From Bugula neritina (lineage: Eukaryota; Bryozoa; Gymnolaemata; Cheilostomatida; Bugulidae), in NCBI GenBank assembly GCA_964035545.1, contig OZ037768.1:15779375-15843374 (forward strand): DNA of 64,000 nucleotides, read 5' to 3'. Of this stretch, positions 43,125-61,590 are shown one piece after another (positions within the stretch are counted from its first letter, which is position 1; each line of letters begins with the position of its first letter). The position numbers were made by a program, and so were the translations under genes. The notes under the pieces were generated by a model that made no database searches, had not been told where the DNA came from, and saw only the letters and a list, made by a program, of their open reading frames with translations.

Positions 43125-45779
43125 CTATAACGAATCATTTGCTTTCACACCTGAGTTTGAGTTTGTGGCTGCAGCAACACCTGTGGCTGGCAGGACTGAT
43201 GGAACTGGCGAGGGCTGCACCTTCATGAGAGTTTCTTCAGATTGAGTTATGTTGTTATTGGCTCTGGTTTCATTTTGTAAAGTGGAGAAAGGAATGTCTA
43301 ACGTTTGGTTTTTAGCTTCTGGTAGCTCTTTGGGCTTGGAGATCAAAGAAGGATCTAGATTAGCAGCTCCTGGTAATTGTTTCCTTTCAGCAGTTTTAAC
43401 AAGTTCTGTGATGGTGACCGTGTCTGACAGTTCAAATACAGAAGTGCTGCGAGTGTCAGCGGGTGGTGTCGGTGTGGTGGGTGCCAGTTTATGCTGCTCC
43501 GCTGCTACTGGGTCAAACTGATAGATTGTGTAGAAAACCTTCAATGGCCCTCGCTACAAAATCATTTTGAATAAACAAACCTTTAGGCTACTGCAGCAGC
43601 TGAAAAGTGACAAGACTTGATATCAAGAAATAGCCAGGCAAGTCAAGTGAAACAAAAAAGATAATAATGGTTTGTAGAAGCACAATAACACCTCAATAAC
43701 TGAGCTAGCACTATTTCTATCAGTGGATCATAGCAAACCAATTTGATCGAATTTTGGCGAACAGTTGTGGCTTGCAAGTTAGACTGAGTGGGCTAGGGCA
43801 AGACTTACCCTTCGCCATGTATATATATATGCCACGTCCATGAGAGTATAGTCATCGCTTAGAGATTCATCTGAATGAAACACATCAATCTACAATGTAA
43901 ACAATGCACATAGCTATAGTATAGCATATGTTTTCTCACATCATGCTATATAAAACACGCTGCAAATGCGACTGCTTGAATCAAGCTGCCAAAACTTAGG
44001 ACAAAATATTTTTATAGCAAGAAATTTTAATAAATGGCTAAAAGTCAAAAAAGGTTTTTACTTTTAAACAGGGACCTAAAGCACTCGGTGATTTCAACAT
44101 AAAAAGTTTCCATGAAATAAATGAGAACATTTAGCTGTTGAGAACAACCTCTGTACAAACAAGCCTATACGAAAACACAAACAGCCATGGCACAACCTAT
44201 TATCATACATATTCAACAATTACCAAGAAGTCAAGGGGGAGGTCAAATTTCGCTCTAAGTAGCTTTTTAATGCCAGATACAGTAAATGTGGCTGGACAGC
44301 GCAGATATATAGTGGCAGGTCCGGCAGCCTCCTCAGTACTCGGCTGAATGTGCTTTGCTTCTCCGCTAAAACATTAGTGCTAAGGTTTGTTATATAGAAT
44401 TGGGTGACATTATGAAATATTAACGTTTTTGTCTGAAAAGAAATGTGTACAAAGTGCATGATAGCAGTTGGTGCAGTTCAGCAGCAAAACAAAAGGAGAC
44501 AATGTAATCTCATCATGAAGTCACAGTATTTAGTGGTTAATAATAGCAGCTATAATAAAATATGAAAAACCATTTTGGGCTATGCACTAGGGCCATGCTG
44601 ATACCTACTTTGGGTAATGCACTAGGGCCATGCTGATACCTACTTTGGGTTATGCACTAGGGCCATGCTGATACCTACTTTGGGTAATGCACTGGGGTCA
44701 TACTGATACCTACTTTGGGTTATGTACTAGGGCCATACTGATACCTACTTTGGGCTATGCACTAAGGCCATACTGATAGAGTCATCTTCAGCTAGTATTT
44801 CCCGGTCATCCTTCACTTCCCCCCTCTCTTCACTGTTACCTTCACCATTTACATCTGCAAAAATAAAATTCTAGTTAATGGAAATGGTGAAATGTAGATT
44901 ATATCGCACTAAACTCTAAGTGTATACTGAGTAGCATAGGAATGTATATTAGTAGCAGCATGTCTTTCTTTTTAGTACGGTAAATGTGTTGAATATTTTA
45001 GCATAAGCACCTGCATATAACATGAGTGGGTGCTTCAAATCAACAATAAAACACACTAAATATATGAAAGCATAGGTAAAAGCCACAAAGGCGGTATTTA
45101 ATGAGCATCAAGTAAATACCAGGATCAGGGTGGTCAGAGTAGAACTCTCTCCTTCGCTCCATTTCTTTACCAAACACCCCTGGAACTAGCTTGTAAACTA
45201 GATCTTGAATTGTTTGATCATGCCTAAAATACATCACATCACAAAGTGTGACAAAAGGAGACATGATTTCAGAAACAATGCAATTCTTTAAATTTGATGT
45301 ATCATAGATTGAAACACCTTACAAGTTTGGTATGGCTTGAATATAACTTTTGTGAGCTGAGATAACACGGCAGTTACCCAAGATTTGACTGATGAAGTCA
45401 TACTGTTGTAGTGTAGCACATACCTAATCATTTCGAGAGGTCTGGTCTTGTGTATAACAACATCACATATAGGACACGTACAGTGCTGGTAAAGATGCTT
45501 CACAATGCATGTCTTGCAAACTAAAACAATTCAAACTAGCATGAAAACCCAGGAAACGATGAAAAACGGTGAAAACTGCAAAAGTTGATCTTTTCAATCT
45601 CTGAAACAACCAAGTATTGAAATGCATAACAAGAAAATATTATGACCATCACATTGAGTCTACTCACATGTATGTAGACAATCTTGCGCAGTACACGGAT
45701 CAATAAAATAACCATTACACAGCTTGCAAACAAGATAAGGAGTAACTTCAGCAAGCTTCAATTTACTGACTCGGTGCAT
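43125..45779 (-). CDS. Polycomb RING-finger protein, BMI1/MEL18 (PCGF4/2) type (356 aa, 7 exons)
   Basis: Subunit of Polycomb repressive complex 1, where it pairs with RING1 to ubiquitinate histone H2A. Exons: 45779-45668, 45520-45424, 45223-45120, 44854-44749, 44365-44224, 43889-43809 and 43553-43125; all phases agree. The N-terminal RING has C18, C21, C34, H36, C39, C42, C53 and C56, and continues [10 protein letters not shown] and [12 protein letters not shown] as in BMI1. The RAWUL ubiquitin-like domain follows ([43 protein letters not shown]). The last exon adds about 130 residues rich in Thr, Pro, Ser and Asn with no recognised domain. BMI1-type assignment rests on MHR at the start, CPICD and KTRPL. 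The end of exon 4 is part of a minisatellite. Confidence 0.92.
44574..44778. repeat. 35-bp minisatellite covering a PCGF exon end and splice donor
   Basis: Five full copies of tttgggctatgcactagggc... plus a sixth whose coding strand is the last ~30 bases of exon 4. Units begin at 44574, 44609, 44644, 44679, 44714 and 44749. Each unit retains, on the minus strand, CCCAAA|GTAGGTATCAG, so the functional donor is present six times at 35-nt spacing. Confidence 0.9.
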
Positions 45780-46869
45780 ATTGTGTAACACTCAAGTAGG
45801 AAACCTGAAATTTATAGTTGAGCAGTAAAACTTATTTACTAAATGATTTCTAAATTGAGTTTGGCTAGAAAAGAGTGTAGCTAGGTAAAAATGAATGAAA
45901 TATTTTAGGATAAGTTAAACTTTAGTTTAAATTAACTATGAATGCTGGGGGCATCTAAAATTAATTCAGAGAGTATTTATGTCCTCAAATAAAGATTTTA
46001 GCAAACCAACTTATGTGCCGAAATTGTGTGCAGTGACACTACCCACTTTTCGCAAAATATTCTTTATGCAACTAGCCTACCAATTAAAAACTGCCAGAAC
46101 TTGCTAGTGTGAAACTAATTGCAACCCTAAAAATAAAACAAAACAAAAATAAAATTATCGTCAATTATAATATTCAACTAGGTATTCTGAAATCTGCCAT
46201 TATAGTTATAAACCAATGCAGAAAGTAAGAACAAACAAAATTGCTTGGGTTGTCACAACAACATACCTAGGTGTGGGCATTAGTGCTGAATTTGATTAGC
46301 ATTAGCACTAAAAAAGATAGAGCTTCAAAAGTTTTCAAATCAATTAATATTATGATTCTTGAAATATAAAATAAAGCTAGACTTTATCATAATCATAGCT
46401 GTATGAACTATAAAATATAAGGATCAGGATGAGATAGTAATTAATGATTAAGGTACAAAGCTTGTTGAAGGCATTCTTGACAAAAAGTCATTAGATCAGT
46501 AAGCTTTTCAATTATTATCATTGTTAATTTTGCGATAGAAATAATCACTATCATTATAGTACTGCAATAATGATGATGATAATTACTAATACGAATACCA
46601 CGATTCATAGGCAACGTAAATATAAAGTTGAATAAACAGCACGATGAATAGGCGCAATTAATACAGTTATATTAATAATTATATTAATAACGATAATCAT
46701 AATTGATAATAATTGAGCCAAGTTAAAATTAAGTTTTTGTTTGTATTCTTTCGAGTTACACTTACTGCTAATTTAATCAATATTGCATAACAATAAATAT
46801 GATAATTATAATAAACATTAAAATCAGTTATAACATCAACTGCTATGAAACTGAAAAAAACTATCAGTA
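45780..46869. other. Upstream flank of the PCGF gene, no other gene recognised
   Basis: AT-rich with many TAATAAT-like stretches. The PCGF promoter must be in the first part, but I see no clear core element. A 65-codon open frame at 46697-46894 (minus) is hydrophobic and AT-driven and is not annotated. Confidence 0.4.
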
Positions 46870-48260
46870 GAAGCATGGGCATCAGTATCACCATCGAAAG
46901 CCTGACATACTCACAGACTTGAAGTGTACTCTAAGATGGCAAGCACTGATTTACAAAGGTTCATTCGACACATATAGACAGTCAAGACAGTGGTTATCTA
47001 CAAATGTGACACCAATATATGAAGGCAGGACAGCAAATCTCCAAATAATTTCAGGCACATTCCTGACAAGCATTCCCTGTAAAATGATGGAACACATCAT
47101 GCTACATCAACTTAAGGCTTAATAGAAAGCTAGACAGTGTACTTCATCATCAACAATATGATTTTAGAAAAGGGCTGTCTTGTCAGACTTAATTGTGTGC
47201 TACCTACCATGACCTAGTGAAAGCAGCTGACAAGGGACACACTACCCATGCAGTAGTTAAGCTTTTGACAAGGTACTTTACCTTAGGTTGCTTCGGAAAT
47301 TGCAGCAGTCTGGGTATAAATGGATACTTACTCAACTGGATACTTGATTTATTTTCTGGCAGACAGTAGTCTGTTGTACTGCGGAAAGCCAGCTCTCAAA
47401 AGTGCAAGGCAACCTTAGGCGTGCAACAGGGATTTACACTAAAACCAACCTTGTTTTTTGCTATGTTAATAATCTTCCGAATTTGCTGTCTGCAAAGTTA
47501 GCCTCTATGCAGATGATACTCTGGTGTACCAAACTATTAACACCACTAAAGAGGCGGAAGTGCTACAAAATGACAGCAACACTGTCTATCAACGGTAAAA
47601 AAAATAGAAAATGTCGTTCACCAAAAAGAAATTCCAGGTAATTAACTTTAGTAGAGCTACCTCCGAATTCCATTACAAACTCGGTACCACATGCCTTGCA
47701 TGAGCAGAAAACACCAAATGTCTTGGGGGAGGCAAGCGTCTGTCAGGGTTGACAATGCTTGGGGTAACCATTCATCCAGATCTAAGATTTGACCAGCACA
47801 TAGATGAAAAGTGTACTAGGTCCGGGAAAGTCCTTGGAGGGATCAAGCATTTCATGTATGATGCCCCAAAGGAAGCTAGGCTACTGGCTTATACAACTCT
47901 ATGCAGACCTATACTCGAATATGCAGATGTGGTTTGGGATCCTGCGACTAGAAGCAAGGTGCATGATATGGAGCTGGTTTGGAACAGTGGCATGCAGTTC
48001 ATAAACAATTTGGAGGGGTGTACTGGCAGTGTATCTGAGACAAGAAATGAGTTAGGACTCTGGATGCTGAAAGACGAAAAAAATTATGGCTTTGTTTACT
48101 AACCCGGATTCTTCAGAATGAGGATTAGCAACAAACTCTATCCAGAGCCTATGATAAGATTATTGAAGACAGGGAGCTTTTAACTGTAACCGCCCGGGCA
48201 GCTGCAGAGGAGCGCTCACCTCGATGTCGGCTAGGAAAAGCATGCTCCACACTAGTTTTC
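46870..48260 (+). mobile_element. Decayed LINE (non-LTR retrotransposon) reverse transcriptase fragment
   Basis: Pieces of a jockey/CR1-like reverse transcriptase lie in order but in different frames: LTSIPCKMMEHIM near 47070, the catalytic box SLYADDTLVYQ near 47505, then LGVTIHPDLRFDQHI, LAYTTLCRPILEYADVVWDP and LWMLKDEK from 47749 to 48102. Several stops and frameshifts separate them, so it is a pseudogene. No 5' ORF, 3' tail or target duplication was recognised. Confidence 0.8.
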
Positions 48261-48496
48261 TGGACAAACAATGTGTGAATAATACAATAAATAATTACAC
48301 AGCAGCAAAACGCAAATCCTAACTCTGGCCCAAAATAAGTTGATCTCTAGAGGCTCCCTATAGACATTCAAGTTGCTGTGGAAATCTTACTACAACTGCA
48401 GTAATCTGAGGTAATAATCTCAAGGCTGAACGGTTAACCTCTCAAAAACTTTAAGTTCAATCATCAATGTCAATGAACTTGAAGTCGAAGTGATAG

Positions 48497-50662
48497 ATGT
48501 TGTGTTGTTTGACTCGCTATTATTCACCACGAGACTCGTTCAGCTCTGGAATTTTCCTGTTAGCTAGAATTGCAATAAATCATGATAATTATCAGCTTAG
48601 ACTCAACCCATCGTCGTTGTACTCTTACGCACCAATCACACATAATGGCAGCAGACTTCCATTTGGCATATCTAATGGACCAGAGATCTTTTCTCAAGCT
48701 ATATGCAGACTACTAGGCGACATAGAGAATGTCATCTGTCACATGGATGATATTCTAATTCATGGTAAAGATGCAGAAAGCCACGATAAAACCTTGAAGC
48801 TGGTTTTACGCAAACTGGAAGAAGCAGGACTCACATTGAATGAAGACAAGTGTGAGATTGGCCAAGCTCAAGTGAAGCTTTTAGGCCATATCATAGATGC
48901 TGAAGGAGTCAGCCCCGACCCGGATAAAGTTGCATCAATACGTGACTTTCCAGCCCCTACCTGTAAGACAGAGTTGAGACGACTAAATGGCATGCTGAAT
49001 CAGCTAGCTAAGTTTATCCCTCACCTGTCCGAAATCACAGCTCCCATGAGAGAGTTACTGAAAGAAAGTAAGGCTTGGACATGGAGTCAACCTCAAGAGG
49101 AAGCTTTCCAAAAAGTAAAGCAAACACTGATGTCTGCTCAGGTCATAGCACACTATGATCCCAAGCTGAAAACAATCGTTGCCACTGATGCTAGCAACAC
49201 TGGACTTGAAGCTGCTATGTTTCAAATACAAAGAATGGAACAAAGAGGCGAGTATACTATGCATAAAGGTCTTTAACCGCAGTGGAACAAAATTACGCCG
49301 CAATAGAAAAGAAGGCATTGGCAATGGTTTGGGCATGCATGGTTACGCTTATGGGTGTAAAAGACTTGGACCAAGTGCCAGCCAGGATTCTCCGATTGAG
49401 ACTGCGGCTCATGAGGTATGCTTCAAAGGTAGAGTATATCCCAGGGTCTCGCAACCACGTAGCGGATGCTTTGTCGCGAGCACCCTCTGGTCTACCATCT
49501 CGCATAGATGTGATGCTGGTTGAAGAGCTAGAAGCTAGCACTTCCATTATCCCTTCGATAGATACAATGATCGAAGAAATCAAGGAGGCACAACAACTAG
49601 ATGCTGTGTGCCAAGAGGTCCAGAATCTCATCATAAAAGGATGGCCTACATATAAAACAGATGCCCATAGCAGTACACCCTTAATGGGATGTCAAAGGAC
49701 ATTTGACACAATCTAAAGGCCTTCTCTTATATAATCAGCTGCTAGTCATTCCTAGCAACCTAAGACTAAAACTGCTTGACCGCATTTACCAGACTCATCA
49801 AGGAATAGTAAAATGCCAGGCAAGAGCCAGAAGAGCTATCTGGTGGCCGGGAATGTCCAAACAAATAAAGGAAATGATACAAGGGTGTCGACAGTGCAGA
49901 AGTAACTCACCGACGCCAGTAGAGCCTCTGCATCCGTCCACCTTGCCATTTAAACCCTGGATAAAGCTAGGTGCAGACCTGTTTGAGTTCCAGAAAAAGA
50001 ACTCTCTGTTAGTGGTCGATTACCATAGCAGATACATAGAAGTTAGGAGATTGGACTTCCTGTCTTCAGCATTCATTATGGACAAAGTTAAATCCATCTT
50101 CTCAACACCTGGAATTCCCGAGGTAGTCATTTCTGACAATGGACCTCAGTTCAGCTCTAGGGAGTTCCAAGAATTCGCCAAGAGTTATGGTTTTCAACAC
50201 GTGACCAACTCTCCAAAATATCCAAAGGCCAATGGCAAAGCTGAGAGAGCAGTAGGAACAGTAAAGCGTCTGTGGAGCAAAACTACAGATCCATACCTAA
50301 GTTTACTAACCTATAGAGCTACTCCACTCGAAAACGGATTCACTGCTTCAGAACTCTTGATGAACAGGCTACCTCGAACTACTCTACCCTCAATGCCTGA
50401 AACTCGAGTAGTTCACAAGCCGCCAAAAATTGCTGAGAAGGAACAACACATAAATCTAAGGACCATGAATAACTACAACCAACGGCACAAAGCCACTCTG
50501 TTGCCTGAACTTTCTCAAAGTTCACCCGTCTATGTCAGAGACACTAAGAAACAGGGCACAGTTCTGGCAAGTGTAGCTCCACACTCATACACAGTTAAAA
50601 CTGAAACAGGAGTTATTGTTGTTGTACTCTTGCGCACCAATCACACAATAGACAGGTTATAG
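48497..50662 (+). pseudogene. Truncated Ty3/gypsy pol (RT, RNase H, integrase)
   Basis: Begins within the reverse transcriptase at RLPFGISNGPEIF. It shows a palm with MDDILIHG (the usual YVDD is altered to HMDD), thumb and RNase H (VATDASNTGLEA), a frame change near 49275, a tail of RNase H (VEYIPGSRNHVADALSRAP), another change near 49700, then an integrase with HxH/CxxC finger, a DDE core (LGADLFEF, ISDNGPQFSS, KAERAV) and TEL-type end. It is unlike the elements at 7-22 kb and belongs to another gypsy lineage. No LTR, gag or protease was found. A ~27-bp stretch near 48615 recurs at 50620. Confidence 0.85.
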
Positions 50663-51831
50663 ACCCAGACCTATCAGTCTGTCACTATCACTATGGAATG
50701 CCATTGATGTACCATAAAATTAAATATAATTAATGCTTATATGTTTTATCTATTATATCATTATTCATTATTAATATGATTATTTATTGCTAAAAGTATA
50801 CTATACCTATAACTAAAACTTGTAAGCTATAACTAAAAGTAAAACTAAATATAAGAGTTAAGATTAACTTAAAGTGCAACGGTTGAACTGTTTTTTGATA
50901 ATATTATTAGTATTAAAATATATCCAATATTAATATAAACTTGAAATTCAATTTCAACATTTGATTTATAAATTAAACTTATATCATTATATTTTTTTAT
51001 TAATTTAATTTTATATTTAATTTATCGATTGATGAAATTGATTACCATTATTCTAGTTTTAAAAGTAAATCATTATCATTATGATGATGCAATATCATGA
51101 ATACCTTTATCATAATGATAGTCAGCAATTTTAAACAATAAAACACAATCGCATGACTAAACTATTACATTTACTATAACTATAACTCAGTATAAGTATA
51201 ACTATCGAGTTACTTTTAGATTTTTTGTAAACTCATATGTAGCAAGTTGGCAAAACTGATAATGCATTTCACCCTTCGAGTGTTCATGATATAACTGGGG
51301 TTATAGTTCAATACTGATATTATAGTCGAAACTCAATAATTATTCTACCTTCTGAAGGAGACTGCAACCATTGAACTATAATAGTTTCAGTTCAGTGACT
51401 GCAACAATTTCTCTTTGAAGTTACCGAGACCACTTCAAAATAGAAGACAATTCCCAACTTGTTTACGCAACGATGAAACTACGTTTTATTGGGCATTTAC
51501 TTTCAGAACCAAAAATTATAAAAATTACTAAATACTCAAGAAGTTCTATACGACTCTTGAGTTGCGTACAAAAATGGATTACATTGTAAAGAAATACTTT
51601 TGTTCAAAGGATTATTTGGTCACACCAGTAACCTTGCCAATTATCAGCAAATCTACATATATTATTTTATCTTCATTTTCTCACACCCAAGCCCTATGAA
51701 AGCAATGAGAAGCAAATGTTGCAGCTGGCTTGTGAAGTGTAATGTCTTATGTCCAATGCTTATTTGTATTAAACTGGAACTGCTAAAATTAACACAAGCT
51801 ACAAACACAGTAGACTTTTGACACCAAATAA
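50663..51831. other. Intergenic, AT-rich, no feature recognised
   Basis: Contains repeated TATAACTA and TAATATTA-like words and no convincing coding sequence. The 73-codon open frame at 51600-51821 has no domain or splice support. Confidence 0.4.
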
Positions 51832-51837
51832 TTTATT
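51832..51837 (-). terminator. Polyadenylation signal of the ATP synthase alpha gene
   Basis: AATAAA on the minus strand, about 235 bases after the stop codon at 52073. It is the first canonical hexamer downstream that I noticed. Confidence 0.55.
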
Positions 51838-52072
51838 TACCTATTCTTGAACACAATGTGTTGAACCAGCTCACAAAAAAATGTACATTCAGCTACATTC
51901 ATCATCTCTTCGGAAGTACAAGTATTTTATAAAAAGAAAACCATACTATTCAAATGTTGACATGAGCAATGGACGCTATGAGTTCAAATACAACGGAACA
52001 ATTAGATGGAAAAGATGAGGCCAAAGAATCTGCTCTGATCAACAGTCACTAATTTTAAATTTCCATCAATAA

Positions 52073-57637
<5,565 letters not shown>

Positions 57638-59199
57638 TTTTATTTCAAGAAAATACTTATGCAGAAAATTACTTCTTGCTGCACACCGGCAAACAGCAAA
57701 TGTCGGATATGAACGTCGGCGAATGAAATGCCGGTATTTTCATGCACGCACCTTTAAAGTTTTTTTTCTTGTAATAGTTAATTTAAAATTTTACAAATTT
57801 AAATATTACTGTTTCTAAAAAAAAAATTTATACGTAATTTGATTTTATTCACATTTATAAAAGGGTGAAAGCAGTTCGAATAAAACTTAAATTTAGAGTT
57901 ATCTTCCACAATAATTCGAAGAGAAAACTCTAATGTGTTATATTTCTGGCAGTCCGCAGTTGGTGCCGAACGGCTAATTTCTTTCTGGAGTTATCGTTTT
58001 AAAAGCAGAAAAGTCTGGATTGATTAGATCAATCTCTGAATAGATCACGTGCACGAATAAAAATAATATTGGGTAAAAAATGTACGAAAGCTTTTGCAAT
58101 GATGCAACAAAGTATGTTATATAGGTTAAGGGAGGCCAGTCAAAAAGTATATAGAAAAATAAAAGTAACATATAATAATAATAGCAACACACAAATAAAA
58201 GCATAACAAATAACGATAGTAAAGTACAGTGGAAAGAGCCGTACCAAAGAGTGTTACACAGAAATTTGATAGCTGTAGTGATTATAGCAGCAATATGCAG
58301 AAGCACGTATGGCAGAACAGTATATTACTGCAGCAAAGTGTAGTTAGCTTGTATTTTTTCAGATGCCATCCATTATTGTGGGTAAATTATTATTTCTCAG
58401 CATGTGGTCTTCTACAATTAATTTGTAGTTAACTATCATTGCTGCCGATTGAAATTAATCAATTAAACATTATCGTTGGATGATCTTAGGTAACACATGT
58501 GATTGCTGGAATTGTACCATTCAAGTTGTTGCTTTATTGAAGCACTCGGAACCACTGAACTGAAACTATAGTTCAATGCTCGGAACAGCTAAAAACAGCT
58601 ACATCAGTCAACCCGGCGGGCATGCTCTCGGTGAACAAGAGTTGTCTACTTAATGAAGAAATCTAGGCCACTGAGCTGGAATAGAATAATATTATTATTG
58701 AGCTCATTGCTCTAGGCTTTAATAACAGTGATTATGTAACTGCTGGCAATAAAATATTTCTATAAGCAGTTTCAAGTTAGGGGTTAACGAGTGTAATAGT
58801 TTGAATTTCTCACGTTTATAGTTGGGGTTCCAATTTAAATCCTCAACTCCAAATTCGAGAATACTAAATTACTGCACGTATATCATTCTACTTGGAGCTG
58901 CTTATCGAATAAGAATAATTTTGATTCAAGCTACATCACGAGACTTGGCGACGGAAAACTTATGCTCTCAAACGACACTCGCACTTGCATTCGTACAGTG
59001 TACCATTATTATTATTGTAAGCTCCTCACGGACAGCCTAAGCCTTAGTTATTATTATAAATAAAATATTATGTTCTAATGACTATGAGTAATGACTAAGC
59101 ATATTGATATTGATATTGTAATTGTAGTTAAATTTAATTTCGATATAATTATAAATATATCAATATGAATATGAATATGCTTGTACTTGAACTACTTGT
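57638..59199. other. Upstream flank of the ATP synthase gene
   Basis: No other gene is recognised. The ATP synthase promoter should lie within the first few hundred bases; a CG-rich patch (cggcaaacagcaaatgtcgg, 57688-57707, and cggcgaatgaaatgccgg just after) is the only GC-richer part and no TATA box is evident. Open frames at 57974-58306 (minus) and 58822-59040 are not supported. Confidence 0.4.
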
Positions 59200-60330
59200 A
59201 GTTGTAGTACTACTACTAGTTGTAGTAATACTAATAGTAATACTATTAGTAATAGTATTACTAATACTAAGACTAATAGTATAAGTATTACTATTAGTAT
59301 TAGTATTACGTTTACTATTAATATTATATTACTATTAGTATTACTATTAGTATAGGTATTACTATAACTATCACTATGTCTATTGGATTTAGTTATACTA
59401 ATAGTAATAGTAATAGTAATAGACTAATACTATAGTAATATTAATAGTAATACTACTAATACTATTAGTATTAGAGTATTACTACTACTAATACTAATAG
59501 TAATGATAATACTTTAAAATTAATTGTTACTGTTAGAGCGATTTACTCATACAGTGATACTAGTCTAAGTCATAGTGATAGTCGGTTACTTTTAGTTTTA
59601 ATTTTCACTTTGTCACTCTGAGTCTCGGTCTGACTCATAGACTAACACTAACAGTAAGTGTAATTCCTAGAAATTTGCTTTAAAATTAAGTTTAACTTCA
59701 ACACTTGCGGTTACAGTTAGTGCTACGGCTACGCGTAGCTTGCGGGACTGACCATTATTTTTCTTTCAGTTTTCTAGTTTATTTATATTATTATTATTAT
59801 AATTATAATTATGATAATGATGGTCAAATGATTTAGGCTTTAAAGTTAAACCTAATTCTTGAACTTTTAGTTTGTTTCTAATCACATGTTTACTCTAAGT
59901 CTAATCCTTACTCTTAGTCTGCTCCTACCGTTTACGAACAGTAACACTATATACGAGTAGTAGGAGTACTATGTGAGTATATCTATTAGTATAAGTATTA
60001 ATTTAAATTAAAGTATAATAGTAGTACTTATAGTTATTAATATATTTATACTAAGACCTAAGAGTAAGTCTAATGGTAGTACTAATGGTGTTAGCTTAAT
60101 AAATCAGTATGACTATGAGTACGAATACTTTAATACTATTGGTATTAGTAATAATAATATCTATAATTATACTAATAGCAGTAGTAATATTAATAGTAAT
60201 ACCAATACTGATAATGATAGTATTATTGTAGTAGCAATACGAATAGTGATACTAATAGTATTACTTATACTTATACTCGTACTCATACGGTAAGAGTAAT
60301 ATTTTATTACTAATACTTCAACTTGAGCAG
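59200..60330. repeat. Long imperfect trinucleotide/AT simple-sequence tract
   Basis: About 1.1 kb built mostly of shuffled ACT, AGT, ATT and AAT triplets, such as tactaatagtaatact and tattagtattactatt, with short non-repeat interruptions. It is close to self-complementary at many places. It carries no open frame of note. Confidence 0.75.
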
Positions 60331-60399
60331 TTGAAGTTTTTTAAATAATAGTAATGGTAATACTCGTAGTTGGCGTCCTGCTGTCTGAAGATAATTATA

Positions 60400-61590
60400 T
60401 ATGATAGCTGGGACAGAGTCATATTTGGTTGTTGCATCTCCTTGTAGACATATGGCTATGGAAGCCAATAGGGGTATGGCAGTCTTTACTGCAGAGAGTG
60501 AGACTACATATGTGCATTACTGCTACCTGTACTTCGGAGCTGGATTTGCAGTTAGATCTTTTTTCATCAGGTAGTTAGTTTGGTTCGGCTCCGCTTGTCT
60601 GGTGATGCTCTGTAATGCAGACCAACAGGAGACCCGGGGTTCCAGGAGGTTTTCCCATGAGTGTGTATGAATTCCAGCGCTTTTAAAGTTCCTTTTGCAA
60701 GTGTCCTTAAAGCGTAATTACCCAAGAGCTTAGAATCTTTTGAAAGCTCTCCATGCAACAAGTCTTTGGGGATCAGGCCAAGCCAGCCAGCTAAGATGTC
60801 GCTGGCTCAGAAGAGTAAACATTGGCGACAGTTCAGCAGGTTGCAGATCCAATTATTGGGTGCCATTTGGTTCTGAGTATGTGTCTCACAGTGGAGATGA
60901 AGGCTATTTAATCGCATTTTCTGTGTGGCATAGAATATCCTATTTTTGCTGGAGTAGAGTGGTATGAACAATACACATGCTCTGTATACACTTATTTTGT
61001 TGTTCACAGACAAGTTGCTGTTTTGCCCATAGTCTCTTGTGTAGCTTGAATTTTTCTTCGAAAATTTTGGCAATGTTTGAATGCTCTCAGGCTCAAGAGA
61101 GAGGTTTCCGCTGATGGTAGACCCAATACTGAAATTTGTCAACTGTGTTGAGCTTCTGACTTCCTATGCAGATGCTTGATATAAGTCAGTAAATATAATG
61201 TTCCAACACTTAAGTTTTCTTTATGCTAATGGTTAGGTCATAGTCGCCACATGTAGGAGCTAGGTGGTCGATTAGTGTTTAAAGTGTTTTTTTGTGTTTG
61301 TCACTATAGCAGCATCATCAACAAAAGGAGACTCCCTTGCCCCAGCTCATAATTTGGCCAAATTTGAAACCTACCTTTGGACCTTGTTTGTAAGTTTATT
61401 CCCTTCATTGTTCTTGAAGGCATAGTAAATAAGTAGTAATACTAATGGTGGTTCATATTGATATCTATGCCTATAACTACAGTCATAGGCAGTGGTCGAG
61501 GTCTGGAGAAAATAGTGGAGTTTGGGGTTAGGAAGGCTAAAAATTTGACCTCTGATTTTAATGCCTAAGATGCCATGGGGCCTCAACTTC
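60400..61590 (-). mobile_element. Decayed LINE fragment with RT and C-terminal zinc finger
   Basis: Reading the minus strand from 61590: AFKNNEGNKL, a palm motif FVDDAAIVTNTKK near 61320, LTISIKKT near 61215, the thumb-region segment IGSTISGNLSLEP and KISVYRACVLFIPLYSS (61135-60940), then PKDLLHGELS near 60750, and finally a C2H2-like tail CSKDCHTPIGFHSH near 60480. Frames change several times, so it is dead. The order is that of ORF2 of jockey/RTE-type LINEs, truncated at its 5' side. Confidence 0.75.
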
